A stretch of DNA of 48,812 bases from Kitasatospora indigofera (GCF_014655955.1 NZ_BNBO01000066.1:1-48812); one strand, 5' to 3'. Positions 24,045 to 32,739 are shown, numbered from the stretch's first letter. A program made the numbers and translations. The notes: generated from the letters alone by a model not told the origin.

Positions 24045-25643
24045 ATGACCACCGCAACCGCGCCACCCCGAGTGCCGGAAGCCATCCACCGCCGCCGCTG
24101 GGCGATCCTGGGCACCCTCGTGCTCGCCCTGCTCGTCGTGGTGCTCGACAACTCGATCCTCAACGTGGCGATGAAGACCATCGCCACCCCCGCTCCGACC
24201 GGCCTCGGCGCCAGCCAGAGCGACCTGGAGTGGTCGATCAACTCCTACACCCTGGTCTTCGCGGGCCTGCTGTTCACCGCCGGCCTGCTCGGCGACCGCT
24301 TCGGCCGCAAGAAGTCGCTGCTCGCCGGCATGGTGGTGTTCGGCATCGGCTCGCTGTTGTCCGCGCTCGCCTCCTCGCCCGGTGAGCTCATCGCCTACCG
24401 CGCCGTGATGGGCTTCGGCGGCGCCTTCGTGATGCCGGCCACCCTGGCCATCATCATGAACGTCTTCGAGCGCTCCGAGCAGCCCAAGGCGATCGGCATC
24501 TGGGCCGGCGCGGTCGGCCTGGCCATCGCGATCGGCCCGATCACCGGCGGCCTGCTGATCGAGCACTTCTGGTGGGGCTCGGTCTTCCTGATCAACGTCC
24601 CGATCGTGCTGGTCGCCCTGGTGGCGATGACGCTGCTCGTCCCCGACTCCAAGGACCCGAGGCCCGGCCGGCTCGACCCGGTGGGCGTGCTGCTCTCCAT
24701 CGTCGGCCTGGTCGCGCTGATCTACGGCATCATCAAGGGCGGCGAACTGGCGGACTTCACCGCCTCCGCTGCCTGGGTGCCGCTGCTGGTCGGCCTGCTC
24801 GCGCTGGCCGCCTTCGTCCTGTACGAGAAGCGCACCGACCACCCCGCGCTGGACATCGGCTGGTTCCGCAACAAGGTGTTCAGCGCCTCCGTCACGGTCA
24901 TCGGGCTGGTCTTCTTCGCGCTGATGGGCGTCTCCTTCTTCGGCGTCTTCTACATCCAGAGCGTGCGCGGCTACAGCGCCCTGATGGCCGGCGTGCTGAT
25001 GCTGCCGCTGGCCGTCGCCCAGCTGCTGTTCGCCCCGCGGGCCCGCCTGGTGGTCGACCGCTTCGGCGTCCGGGCCACCTGTGCGGCCGGCATGGCGCTG
25101 ATCACCGCCGCCTTCGTCGGCTACCTGGCGCTCGACGCCGGCACGCCGATCTGGGTGCTGGTGGCCATCGGCTTCGTGATGGGCACGGGCATGGCGCACG
25201 TGATGCCGCCGGTCACCGTGGCGATCATGTCCTCGCTCCCGCGGGAGAAGGCCGGCGCCGGTTCCGCCCTGAACAACACCTTCCGCCAGGTCGGCGGCTC
25301 GCTCGGGGTCGCGGTGCTCGGCGCGGTACTCTCCACCGTCTACCGGACCGGCATATCGGACCGGCTGGACCAGCTGCCGGCCGGCCTGCGGGACAAGGCC
25401 GGCGAGTCGCTGGAGGCCACCTTCGCGGTGGCGGGCAAGCTCGGCCCCGACGGCGCCGGACTGATCGAGCCCGCCAAGGACTCCTTCATCCACGCCATGC
25501 ACGTGGTCGCCGGGCTGTCGGCCGGCGTCACCGCGGCCGGCGTCCTGCTGGCCTGGTTCCTGCTGCCGGCCAAGGTGCCCGGCGGCCCGGCCGCCGCGCC
25601 GCAGCCGGTCCGCCCGCTCGCCCCCGAGTCGGCCGACGCCTGA
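24045..25643 (+). CDS. MFS multidrug exporter, DHA2 (EmrB/QacA) type
   Basis: A 532-aa transporter with 14 predicted helices that expels toxic compounds against H+. ATG 24045 is preceded by GGGAAG at 4 nt. Helix 1 carries VVLDNSILNVAMKTI (motif D1); motif A is GDRFGRKKSLLAG; RAVMGFGGAFVMPATLAIIMNVF matches helix 4. GIWAGAVGLAIAIGPITGG (antiporter motif C: G-x8-G-x3-GP-x2-GG) places it among drug/H+ antiporters. GFVMGTGMAHVMPPVTVAIMSSLPREKAGAGSALNNTFRQVGGSLGVAVLG is typical of the DHA2 C-terminal half. It pairs with the TetR gene downstream and with operator-like palindromes upstream. Confidence 0.95.
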   Translation: MTTATAPPRVPEAIHRRRWAILGTLVLALLVVVLDNSILNVAMKTIATPAPTGLGASQSDLEWSINSYTLVFAGLLFTAGLLGDRFGRKKSLLAGMVVFGIGSLLSALASSPGELIAYRAVMGFGGAFVMPATLAIIMNVFERSEQPKAIGIWAGAVGLAIAIGPITGGLLIEHFWWGSVFLINVPIVLVALVAMTLLVPDSKDPRPGRLDPVGVLLSIVGLVALIYGIIKGGELADFTASAAWVPLLVGLLALAAFVLYEKRTDHPALDIGWFRNKVFSASVTVIGLVFFALMGVSFFGVFYIQSVRGYSALMAGVLMLPLAVAQLLFAPRARLVVDRFGVRATCAAGMALITAAFVGYLALDAGTPIWVLVAIGFVMGTGMAHVMPPVTVAIMSSLPREKAGAGSALNNTFRQVGGSLGVAVLGAVLSTVYRTGISDRLDQLPAGLRDKAGESLEATFAVAGKLGPDGAGLIEPAKDSFIHAMHVVAGLSAGVTAAGVLLAWFLLPAKVPGGPAAAPQPVRPLAPESADA

Positions 25644-25648
25644 CCGGC

Positions 25649-25680
25649 CCGGCAGGCCGCCGCCGGCGGCGGCCTGCCGG
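25649..25680. terminator. 32-bp perfect palindrome terminator
   Basis: Arms 25649-25664 and 25665-25680 are 16 bp and perfectly complementary with no spacer; AGCTTT follows. It sits 5 bp after the MFS stop codon. Confidence 0.8.
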
Positions 25681-25704
25681 AGCTTTAGCCGGTAGGTGGA
25701 GAAT

Positions 25705-25734
25705 GGCCCTGTCCCCCCGGCGGGGGACAGGGCC
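25705..25734. terminator. Second hairpin terminator
   Basis: GGCCCTGTCCCCC (25705-25717) pairs with GGGGGACAGGGCC (25722-25734) around CGGC. With the palindrome 24 bp upstream it forms a double terminator that insulates the TetR gene from the pump. Confidence 0.8.
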
Positions 25735-25914
25735 CGCATCCGGTGCGGGCCGCGGCCACCGGAGGCCCGGCACCCCGGGCCCGGCCGGGGCGCCGTCCCG
25801 GCCGGCCGGGACGGACCCGCCGTACCGGCACCGGGGTCCGCCGGCACCGGGCGTACCGGGCGGCCCGGCGCACACCGGGGGCCGCCGTGCACCGAGGAAG
25901 AAGGAAGAGCGGGG

Positions 25915-26583
25915 ATGGAGACGGACACCAGGGCGGCCACGGCGGAGCACGACTGCGCCTACTCCCCGGGGGAGTCCTGCGACGCGCCGCGCCGGGGCCG
26001 CCCGCGCAGCGAGGCCGCCGAGCAGGCCATCTTCGCCGCGGTCGAGAAGCTGATGGAGGGCGGGGCGAGCCTGTCCCAGCTGTCCGTCGAGGGCATCGCG
26101 GCCGCCGCCGGGGTCGGCAAGGCCACCATCTACCGGCGCTGGCCCAACAAGGAGGCGCTGCTGGTCGACGTGGTCGCCCGGCTGGAGGCGCCGGAGCCCC
26201 AGCTGACCGGCGGCAGTGTCCGCGCCGACCTGGTCGAGATGATCGACTACATGCGCCGGCGCGGGCTGGCCAAGCGCTCCCGCTGGGTGCTCAAGGCCGC
26301 ACTGGGCCAGATGAGCAGCTGGCCGGAGCTGCACGCCGCGTACAAGAAGCGGGTGCTGCAGCCCCGCCGCGAGCTGCTCCGGTCGATCATCCGCCGGGGG
26401 GTGCTGCAGGGCGAACTGCGCGCCGACCTGGACGAGGACCTGCTCGCCGAGATCCTGCTCGGCCCGATCCTGGTGCGCACCGTGCTCTGGGACGACTCCG
26501 ACCTCAGCGACCCCCGGCTGGCCGAGACCATGGTCGACGTGCTGCTGGCGGGGGTCGCCGCCCCGGGGCCCGCCGCGGCGTAG
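25915..26583 (+). CDS. TetR-family regulator
   Basis: A 222-aa repressor. ATG 25915 is preceded by AAGGAAGAG. The N-terminal ~30 residues are a disordered, Cys-containing extension. The HTH begins near residue 37: AAEQAIFAAVEKLMEG, LSVEGIAAAAGVGKATIYRRWPNKEALLVDVVAR, matching the TetR recognition helix pattern (GVGKATIYRRWPNKE). The C-terminal domain (RADLVEMIDYMRRRGLAKRSRWVLKAALGQMSSWPELHAAYKKRVLQPRRELLR...) fits TetR_C_11. It lies downstream of the MFS pump, is separated from it by two terminators, and so has its own promoter. It probably represses the pump gene through the palindromes at 23932-24004; pump substrates may be the inducers. Confidence 0.92.
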   Translation: METDTRAATAEHDCAYSPGESCDAPRRGRPRSEAAEQAIFAAVEKLMEGGASLSQLSVEGIAAAAGVGKATIYRRWPNKEALLVDVVARLEAPEPQLTGGSVRADLVEMIDYMRRRGLAKRSRWVLKAALGQMSSWPELHAAYKKRVLQPRRELLRSIIRRGVLQGELRADLDEDLLAEILLGPILVRTVLWDDSDLSDPRLAETMVDVLLAGVAAPGPAAA

Positions 26584-26612
26584 CCTGCGGCAGTGGCCAG
26601 TCTCACGAAACC

Positions 26613-26640
26613 GTGCCGCGCCGGAACCCCGGCGCGGCAC
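26613..26640. terminator. TetR gene terminator
   Basis: GTGCCGCGCCGG (26613-26624) and CCGGCGCGGCAC (26629-26640) form a perfect 12-bp stem with loop AACC, 30 bp after the tetR stop codon. Confidence 0.8.
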
Positions 26641-26752
26641 CCTCGCGTCTGACCCGTCATAGGCTGAGCCGAGAATCCGACAAAAACGGCATCGGCCCGC
26701 ACGGCGACCGGCAGCACGGCCGGTACCGCGACGAACGAACGAGGGGCCAGGC

Positions 26753-27808
26753 ATGGCGCAGGCGGACAGGGCAGCGGCACCGGCGGACGGCGCCGTGGGG
26801 CGGGGCGCCGACGCGTCGGGCGGTGGCGCGGGCCTCCGGCGCGGCCGTGGCTGGAGCCTCGGCCGGGACGACCGGGGCCGCTCCGGCTGGCGGCGCGGCT
26901 GGATCCTGGCGCTGCTCGCCGTGCTCACCGCGGCCCTGCTGGCCTTCCACTCCGAGGTGCCCAACAGCGTCGGCAACCTCGGCAGCCTGCTGGAGACCTT
27001 CCTGCCGTGGGCCGGGCTGGCCGTCCCGGTGCTGCTGCTGCTCGCGCTGTGGCGGCGCTCGGCGTCGGCGCTGGTCGCGCTGCTGCTGCCGACCGTGGTC
27101 TGGCTGAACCTGTTCGGCGGCCTGCTCACCGACAAGGGCAGCGGCAAGGGCGACTTCACCGTCCTCACCCACAACGTGGCGGCCGCCAACGCCGACGTGT
27201 CCGGCACGGTGAAGCTGCTGAACGACTCCGGCGCGCAGATCGTCGCCCTGCAGGAGCTGGCCGGCAAGCCGCTGCGCAGCTACGAGACCGGGCTGGCCGG
27301 GACGTACCCCTTCCACGTGGTGCAGAACACCGTCGGGCTCTGGTCGAAGTTCCCGATCAGCGGGGTCGCCGTGGTGGACATCAGGATGGGCTGGACCAGG
27401 GCCTTCCGCGCCCAGGTGACCACCCCGCAGGGCCCGGTCGCGGTGTACGTGGCGCACCTGCCCTCCGTACGGGTGAAATCCGAGGGCGGGTTCACGGCCG
27501 AGCGCCGGGACGTCAGCGCGCAGGCGCTCGGTGACGCGGTGCAGGCCGAGCCGCTGAAGAAGGTGCTGCTGCTGGGCGACCTCAACGGCACCATGAACGA
27601 CCGGAGCCTGGCTCCCGTGACCTCGCAGATGCGCTCCGCGCAGGGCGCGGCCGGCGACGGGTTCGGCTTCAGCTGGCCGGCCTCGCTGCCGATGGCCCGG
27701 ATCGACCAGATCCTGAGCAAGGGCGGCCTGAAGCCCACCGACTCCTGGGTGCTGGGCGCGGACGGCAGTGACCACCGCGCCGTCGCGGCCGCCTACCGCT
27801 ACCAGTAG
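26753..27808 (+). CDS. Membrane-anchored EEP-family hydrolase
   Basis: A 351-aa protein of the endonuclease/exonuclease/phosphatase superfamily. The first ~50 residues are Gly/Arg-rich. Two or three N-terminal helices follow (GWILALLAVLTAALLAF, FLPWAGLAVPVLLLLALW, SALVALLLPTVVWLNLFGGLL), after which the catalytic domain probably faces outside. EEP signature residues are present: THNVA, VALQELAG, HLPSVRVKSEG, LLGDLNGTMNDR, MARIDQILS and GSDHRAVAAAY. The substrate (phospholipid, nucleic acid or sugar phosphate) is not evident. Start ATG 26753 with GAGGGGCCAGGC upstream. It converges with nadE across an 18-bp palindrome. Confidence 0.88.
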   Translation: MAQADRAAAPADGAVGRGADASGGGAGLRRGRGWSLGRDDRGRSGWRRGWILALLAVLTAALLAFHSEVPNSVGNLGSLLETFLPWAGLAVPVLLLLALWRRSASALVALLLPTVVWLNLFGGLLTDKGSGKGDFTVLTHNVAAANADVSGTVKLLNDSGAQIVALQELAGKPLRSYETGLAGTYPFHVVQNTVGLWSKFPISGVAVVDIRMGWTRAFRAQVTTPQGPVAVYVAHLPSVRVKSEGGFTAERRDVSAQALGDAVQAEPLKKVLLLGDLNGTMNDRSLAPVTSQMRSAQGAAGDGFGFSWPASLPMARIDQILSKGGLKPTDSWVLGADGSDHRAVAAAYRYQ

Positions 27809-27809
27809 G

Positions 27810-27827
27810 CGGCCCGGCGCCGGGCCG
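27810..27827. terminator. Bidirectional palindromic terminator
   Basis: CGGCCCGGCGCCGGGCCG is an 18-bp palindrome filling most of the 24-bp gap between convergent genes; it can serve both. Confidence 0.55.
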
Positions 27828-27832
27828 GCGGC

Positions 27833-29584
27833 TCAGCCCCGGCGCCAGCCGTTGGTGATCGGCAGCCGGCGGTCGCGGCCGAAGCCCTTGCGGGAGATCC
27901 TCGGGCCCGGCGGGTACTGCCGGCGCTTGAACTCGGCGGTGTCCACCAGCCGCACCACCCGGTCCACCACGGCGGGGTCGAAGCCGGCCGCCACGATCGC
28001 GTCCCGGCCCTGGTCGTCCTCGATGTAGGCGTCCAGCACGGTGTCCAGCAGGTCGTAGTCCGGCAGCGAGTCGGTGTCGACCTGGTCGGGCCGCAGCTCG
28101 GCGGACGGCGGCTTGTCGAGGGTGTTCTCCGGGATCGGCGGCACCTCGCCGCGCTCCTCGGCCACCTCGTTGCGCCAGCGGGCGAGGCGCAGGACCAGCG
28201 ACTTGTAGACGTCCTTGATGGGCCCGTACGCACCCACCGAGTCGCCGTAGAGGGTGGAGTAGCCGACCGCCAGCTCGCTCTTGTTGCCCGGCGCGAGCAC
28301 GATGTGCCCCTCCTGATTGGAGATCGCCATCAGCAGCGTGCCGCGCAGCCGGGACTGCAGGTTCTCCTCGGCCAGGCCGGTCAGCCCGAGCGCGCCCATG
28401 TAGGCGTCGAACATCGGGGCGATCGGCACGGTGCGGAAGTGCAGCCCGGTACGGCGGGCCAGTTCGGCGGCGTCGTCGCGGGAGTGCTGCGAGGAGTACC
28501 GGCTGGGCATCGAGACGCAGTGGACGTTCGCGGCGCCGATCGCGTCCACCGCTATCGCGGCCACCAGCGCCGAGTCGATGCCGCCGGAGAGGCCGATCAG
28601 CACCGAGCCGAAGCCGTTCTTGCGGACGTAGGCGCGGGTCCCCTCGACCAGCGCGGCGTAGACCTCGGCCTCGTCCGTCAGCGGTTCGGCGATCTGCGGC
28701 GCGAGCGGCTCGGCCGGGCGGCCGTTCGTCCCGCCGCCCAGTTCGGTGCGGACCAGCTGCAGGCCGCCGCCGAGCACCAGGCCGTCGGTGCGGTCGGAGG
28801 CCGCCGGCAGGTCCAGGTCGGCCAGCAGCAGCGCCTCCTCGAACTGCGGCGCCCTGGCCAGCACCTCGCCCTCGGCCGAGACCACGATCGACTGCCCGTC
28901 GAAGACCAGTTCGTCCTGCCCGCCGACCAGGTTGACGTACGCGAGCGGGCAGCCCGCCTCGGCGGCCCGGCGTCGCACCAGGTCCAGCCGGACCTCGCCC
29001 CGGCCGCGCTCGTACGGCGAGCCGTTGATCACCAGGAGCAGCCCGGCGCCCGCCTCGCCGGTCGCGGCGACCCGTCCGCCGTCCTGCCAGATGTCCTGGC
29101 AGATCGCCAGCGCCACGTCCACGCCGTGCAGGCTGACCACCGGCAGCTGGTTGCCGGGGGAGAACCAGCGGTACTCGTCGAAGACGCCGTGGTTGGGCAG
29201 GTAGTGCTTGGCGAAGCGGCTGACCACGCGGCCGTGGTGCAGCACCGCGGCGCAGTTCTGCGGCGATCCGGCCGGGCGGTCGGTCGCGTGGTACGCGCTC
29301 CCGGACCGCCCCAGGTAGCCGACCACCACGGGCACCCCGCCGAGCCCCTCCCGCTCCAGCCGCGCGGCCAGGTCCACCAGGGCGGCCCGCGAGGCCTCCA
29401 CGAAGGACCCGCGCAGCGCGAGGTCCTCGACCGGGTACCCGGTGAGGGCCATCTCGGGGAGGGCGACCAGGTGGGCGCCGGCCTCGGCGGCCCGCCGGGT
29501 CCAGCGCACCACCGCTTCGGCGTTGCCCGCGAGGTCACCGACGGCGGGGTCGGTCTGGCACAGGGCGAGACGTAGACGAGGCAT
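27833..29584 (-). CDS. nadE: NAD+ synthase, glutamine-hydrolysing
   Basis: A 583-aa two-domain enzyme: amidation of nicotinic-acid adenine dinucleotide to NAD+ using ATP and ammonia released from glutamine. The N-terminal nitrilase-like glutaminase has the E-K-C triad E44 (LPEMALTG), K126 (AKHYLPN) and C162 (AICQDIW). The C-terminal N-type ATP pyrophosphatase has the PP-loop SGGIDS at 333-338, then LAPGNKSELAVGYSTLYGDSVGAYGPIKDVYKSLV and the C-terminal KRRQYPPGPRISRKGFGRDRRLPITN, all standard. TACACT only 6 nt before the ATG suggests a leaderless message. It is divergent from the glutamine synthetase gene, an arrangement I recall from S. coelicolor. Confidence 0.98.
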   Translation of the reverse strand: MPRLRLALCQTDPAVGDLAGNAEAVVRWTRRAAEAGAHLVALPEMALTGYPVEDLALRGSFVEASRAALVDLAARLEREGLGGVPVVVGYLGRSGSAYHATDRPAGSPQNCAAVLHHGRVVSRFAKHYLPNHGVFDEYRWFSPGNQLPVVSLHGVDVALAICQDIWQDGGRVAATGEAGAGLLLVINGSPYERGRGEVRLDLVRRRAAEAGCPLAYVNLVGGQDELVFDGQSIVVSAEGEVLARAPQFEEALLLADLDLPAASDRTDGLVLGGGLQLVRTELGGGTNGRPAEPLAPQIAEPLTDEAEVYAALVEGTRAYVRKNGFGSVLIGLSGGIDSALVAAIAVDAIGAANVHCVSMPSRYSSQHSRDDAAELARRTGLHFRTVPIAPMFDAYMGALGLTGLAEENLQSRLRGTLLMAISNQEGHIVLAPGNKSELAVGYSTLYGDSVGAYGPIKDVYKSLVLRLARWRNEVAEERGEVPPIPENTLDKPPSAELRPDQVDTDSLPDYDLLDTVLDAYIEDDQGRDAIVAAGFDPAVVDRVVRLVDTAEFKRRQYPPGPRISRKGFGRDRRLPITNGWRRG

Positions 29585-29590
29585 GGCCCG

Positions 29591-29596
29591 AGTGTA
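29591..29596 (-). promoter_or_regulatory. -10 box suggesting leaderless nadE mRNA
   Basis: On the minus strand TACACT (29596-29591) ends 6 nt before ATG 29584; no ribosome binding site is present. Confidence 0.4.
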
Positions 29597-29743
29597 ATCG
29601 TCTATCTGACGCTATGTCTCGGGCGGGTGCTTTCCGGCCGGTGCCGCCCGGCGCGCCCCGGTGATGGCAGCACCCGACCAGGTGTCGGATTTCCGGTGGT
29701 GATCCGCCATGATGGGGGCAGCCGCTTTCGAGCCGCTTCCGGC

Positions 29744-29759
29744 GTAACACGAACGTAAA
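29744..29759 (+). promoter_or_regulatory. GlnR-box-like half site
   Basis: GTAAC, six bases, then GTAAA resembles one half of the GlnR box (GTnAC-n6-GnAAC). Only a single half-box is visible, the second element is imperfect, and it lies just 22 nt upstream of the start codon. From memory, related glnA2 genes are not known GlnR targets, so I rate this low. Confidence 0.2.
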
Positions 29760-29781
29760 GAGCAGAGGTGAGACTGTCCCC

Positions 29782-31143
29782 ATGGGCAAGCAGCAGGAGT
29801 TCGTGCTTCGTACGCTCGAAGAGCGTGACATCCGTTTTGTCCGGCTGTGGTTCACCGACGTGCTCGGGTTCCTGAAGTCGGTCGCCGTGGCTCCCGCGGA
29901 GCTGGAACAGGCCTTCGAGGAGGGCATCGGTTTCGACGGCTCGGCGATCGAGGGCTTCGCCCGGGTCTACGAGTCCGACATGATCGCGAAGCCGGACCCG
30001 ACCACCTTCCAGATCCTGCCCTGGCGCTCCGAGACCCCGGGCACCGCCCGGATGTTCTGCGACATCATGATGCCGGACGGCTCGCCCTCCTACGCGGACC
30101 CGCGGTTCGTGCTGAAGCGCACCCTGGAGAAGGCCTCCAGCCTCGGCTTCACCTTCTACACCCACCCCGAGATCGAGTTCTTCCTGCTGAAGAACCTCCC
30201 GGGCGACGGCACCGCGCCGATCCCGGCCGACCAGTCCGGCTACTTCGACCACACCCCGCGCGGCGTCGGCCACGACTTCCGCCGCCAGGCCATCACCATG
30301 CTGGAGTCGATGGGCATCTCGGTGGAGTTCTCCCACCACGAGGGCGCCCCGGGCCAGCAGGAGATCGACCTGCGCTACGCCGACGCGCTCTCCACCGCCG
30401 ACAACATCATGACCTTCCGTCTGGTCATGAAGGAGGTCGCGCTGGAGCAGGGCGTGCACGCCAGCTTCATGCCCAAGCCGTTCTCCGAGTACCCCGGCTC
30501 CGGCATGCACACCCACCTCTCGCTCTTCGAGGGCGACCGCAACGCCTTCCACGAGTCCGGCGCCGAGTACCAGCTCTCCAAGACCGGCCGCTCGTTCATC
30601 GCCGGCCTGCTGCGGCACGCGGCCGAGACGGCCGCCGTCACCAACCAGTGGGTGAACTCCTACAAGCGGATCTGGGGCGGCTCGCAGCGCACGGCCGGCG
30701 CCGGCGGCGAGGCCCCCTCGTACATCTGCTGGGGCCACAACAACCGCTCCGCGCTGATCCGGGTCCCGATGTACAAGCCCGGCAAGCAGGGCTCCACCCG
30801 GGTCGAGGTCCGCTCGCTGGACACCGGCTGCAACCCCTACCTCGCCTACGCCGTCACCCTGGCGGCCGGCCTGAAGGGCATCGAGGAGGGCTACGAGCTC
30901 CCGGCCGGCGCCGACGACGACGTGTGGGCGCTCTCGGACTCCGAGCGTCGCGCGATGGGCATCCAGCCGATGCCGCAGAACCTCGGCGAGGCGATCGACC
31001 TGATGCAGCGCAGCGAGCTGGTGGCCGAGACCCTCGGCGAGCACGTCTTCGACTTCTTCCTGCGCAACAAGCGCCAGGAGTGGGAGGAGTACCGCTCCGA
31101 GGTCACGCCGTTCGAGCTGCGCAAGAACCTCCAGGTGCTGTGA
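29782..31143 (+). CDS. glnA2: Glutamine synthetase-like protein, GSI-alpha (GlnA2 type)
   Basis: A 453-aa member of the type I glutamine synthetase family, cytosolic, forming dodecamers. EFVLRTLEERDIRFVRLWFTDVLG (beta-grasp), GFDGSAIEGFARVYESDM (Asp for ammonium and cation binding), YTHPEIEFFLL, HHEGAPGQQEIDLRYADAL, SGMHTHLSLF, NNRSALIRVPMY and RVEVRSLDTGCNPYLAY are all present in order. It lacks the ~25-residue insertion of GSI-beta, as in M. tuberculosis GlnA2 and S. coelicolor GlnA2 (also 453 aa, reported as a gamma-glutamylpolyamine synthetase). The TGCNPYLAY stretch and the setting next to nadE and near glnE support that assignment. Assay would decide between glutamine and glutamylpolyamine synthesis. 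GAGGTGAG precedes ATG 29782. Confidence 0.93.
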   Translation: MGKQQEFVLRTLEERDIRFVRLWFTDVLGFLKSVAVAPAELEQAFEEGIGFDGSAIEGFARVYESDMIAKPDPTTFQILPWRSETPGTARMFCDIMMPDGSPSYADPRFVLKRTLEKASSLGFTFYTHPEIEFFLLKNLPGDGTAPIPADQSGYFDHTPRGVGHDFRRQAITMLESMGISVEFSHHEGAPGQQEIDLRYADALSTADNIMTFRLVMKEVALEQGVHASFMPKPFSEYPGSGMHTHLSLFEGDRNAFHESGAEYQLSKTGRSFIAGLLRHAAETAAVTNQWVNSYKRIWGGSQRTAGAGGEAPSYICWGHNNRSALIRVPMYKPGKQGSTRVEVRSLDTGCNPYLAYAVTLAAGLKGIEEGYELPAGADDDVWALSDSERRAMGIQPMPQNLGEAIDLMQRSELVAETLGEHVFDFFLRNKRQEWEEYRSEVTPFELRKNLQVL

Positions 31144-31178
31144 CCGCAGGTCAGAACCCTTACCAGGGCGAGTGAACT

Positions 31179-31213
31179 CCCCGGGCCGGCGGATCCCCAC
31201 CGTCGGCCCGGGG
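31179..31213. terminator. Glutamine synthetase gene terminator
   Basis: CCCCGGGCCG (31179-31188) pairs with CGGCCCGGGG (31204-31213), 15-nt loop, 35 bp after the stop codon. Confidence 0.65.
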
Positions 31214-31322
31214 GTCTGTTCACCCGCCCTGGGCCGTTCGGGCCGTCCCCGGGCCGTCGCCCGCTCGCCCGCGGGCCGTCCCCCGCGGTAGCCGCCGCGG
31301 CCCCGTCGGCCGCCCGGCGGGT

Positions 31323-31637
31323 TCAGCGCGGTGGCGGTGCCGCGCCGGCCGGGCTGACCCAGACGGCGTGCAGGCGGTCGTTCATCCGGAAGGACAGGCT
31401 CAGCCGCCCGTCGCGCCGGATGGACTCGGTGACCAGGTCGAGCGCGTCGGGGCGGGTGAGGAAGTGCCGGAAGGCCTCGGCCTGCACCGCGCCCAGCGGC
31501 AGCGGCCGGAGGGACTCCCACAACGCGGCGAGCGCCTCGGACAGCTCGACGAAGGTCGACGGGCCGCTCACGTCCTCGATCTCGACCACCACGGGTCCGC
31601 CACCGGTGCCGCCCGTCGCCCTGCTCCTGCCGATCAT
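31323..31637 (-). CDS. Hypothetical protein
   Basis: A 104-aa soluble protein, unknown family. ATG 31637; GGGAG lies about 10 nt upstream. After a Gly-rich start it reads VVVEIEDVSGPSTFVELSEALAALWESLRPLPLGAVQAEAFRHFLTRPDALDLVTESIRRDGRLSLSFRMNDRLHAVWVSP. This looks like an alpha/beta domain with a C-terminal beta hairpin (LSLSFRMNDRLHAVWV). It is convergent with the glutamine synthetase gene. No catalytic motif visible. Confidence 0.65.
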   Translation of the reverse strand: MIGRSRATGGTGGGPVVVEIEDVSGPSTFVELSEALAALWESLRPLPLGAVQAEAFRHFLTRPDALDLVTESIRRDGRLSLSFRMNDRLHAVWVSPAGAAPPPR

Positions 31638-31950
31638 CGGACCGCCACTCCCGTCTCGTGGCCCGGCGGGCCGCCTCGCGCCCCGCCCGGCCGGTTCCCT
31701 GCCGCCGGTGGACGGCCGCCGGGGCCGTCCGCTGCCGGGATCGCCCGCGCCGTACGCCGGCTGACGAACCCTCGGCGCCGGGTGTCACGGCCCGGCCACC
31801 GTGACGATTCGTAGCCGCGCCGCCGCCGGATTGCCCTCCGCGCGCACTTTTCCGGGAGGCCGACGCGAGGCTCCGGCCTCCGGGAACAGGTCCCGCAGAC
31901 CGGAGCGGCTCCGCGCCGGCGGCCGGTCGCCCCGCCGCCGGGTCGTCCGG
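31638..31950. other. Intergenic stretch downstream of GH16 gene
   Basis: No gene is supported in these 313 bases. GGAGGCCG (31855-31862) pairs with CGGCCTCC (31874-31881), and GTCACGG (31784-31790) pairs with CCGTGAC (31799-31805). Either hairpin could end the leftward GH16 transcript. Confidence 0.5.
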
Positions 31951-32739
31951 CTACCTCGGCCTGATGATCGACAACGAGTCGATGCCGAGGGTGACGGGTT
32001 CGTCGGTGGCGGGCGCGGCATGGAAGTTGCCGTTGTTGATGGACAGGCTCAGGACCGGGTACGAGACGAAGTCGGGGCCGACGCCCACGTGGTCCTCGTA
32101 CGCGGCGGTGAGGTTGTCCGGGTCGGTGCCGACCAGCCAGGTGACGTTGTCGGCGCCGAGCTCCGCGCCGACGTAGACCCACTGGCCGGGGCCTATCTCG
32201 GGGGCGGTGTAGAGGACGTTGCTGTGGCCGGTGTGGTTGGCGAACTCCAGGCTGTCGGTGCGGTCGCTGTGCCATTCGAAGATGTCCAGCTCGTTGCCGC
32301 CGTCGCGCCAGGTCCACAGGGCGGGCCAGGCGCCGGAACCGGTGTCGGGCAGCCGGACGTGGGCCAGGATGGTGTCGCCGGTGCGGACCTCGGCGAGGTT
32401 GCCGCCGGAGTCGCAGGAGTCGCCCGTGGTGATCAGGCCGGTGTCCCAGTACCCGTCCGGCCGGCGGGTGGCGGTGATGGTGAGGTAGCCGTTGGCGGTG
32501 TCGAGCGCGTCGGTGGTGAGGTGGTCGAGCTTGGCGTCGTTGGGGTTGGTCACGCAGCGCGCGTAGGCGGCGGTCTGCCAGCCCCAGTCGTGGCCGCGGC
32601 CGACGGACAGGTCCTCGAAGGTGTCGCTGAAGACGATGTCGCCGCGGCCACGCTGGTCGGCGTGCGCGAGGGTTCCTGCCTGGGTGGCCGCGGTCGCGCC
32701 GATCAGGGCGATGGCCAGCAACTGGCGGGTGGGCTTCAT
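31951..32739 (-). CDS. Secreted GH16-family glycoside hydrolase-like protein
   Basis: A 262-aa exported protein. ATG 32739 has a perfect AGGAGG 9 nt upstream and starts a clear signal peptide (MKPTRQLLAIALIGATAATQAGTLAHA). The mature part has the concanavalin-A-like fold of GH16: FSDTFEDLSVGRGHDWGW, YLTITATRRPDGYWDTGLITT, then WPALWTWRDGGNELDIFEWHSD. The last contains the GH16 catalytic signature E-x-D-x-x-E as E150-L-D152-I-F-E155 (nucleophile and acid/base). The C-terminus LSLSINNGNFHAAPATDEPVTLGIDSLSIIRPR closes the sandwich. GH16 enzymes cut beta-1,3/1,4-glucans, agarose or carrageenans; the real substrate may be the polymer made by the divergent operon. Confidence 0.85.
   Translation of the reverse strand: MKPTRQLLAIALIGATAATQAGTLAHADQRGRGDIVFSDTFEDLSVGRGHDWGWQTAAYARCVTNPNDAKLDHLTTDALDTANGYLTITATRRPDGYWDTGLITTGDSCDSGGNLAEVRTGDTILAHVRLPDTGSGAWPALWTWRDGGNELDIFEWHSDRTDSLEFANHTGHSNVLYTAPEIGPGQWVYVGAELGADNVTWLVGTDPDNLTAAYEDHVGVGPDFVSYPVLSLSINNGNFHAAPATDEPVTLGIDSLSIIRPR

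Noticed and set aside
29744..29759. Full GlnR box
   Set aside because: Only one half site is visible, the second element deviates, and the position is too close to the start codon for an activator box. Kept as a low-confidence half site.
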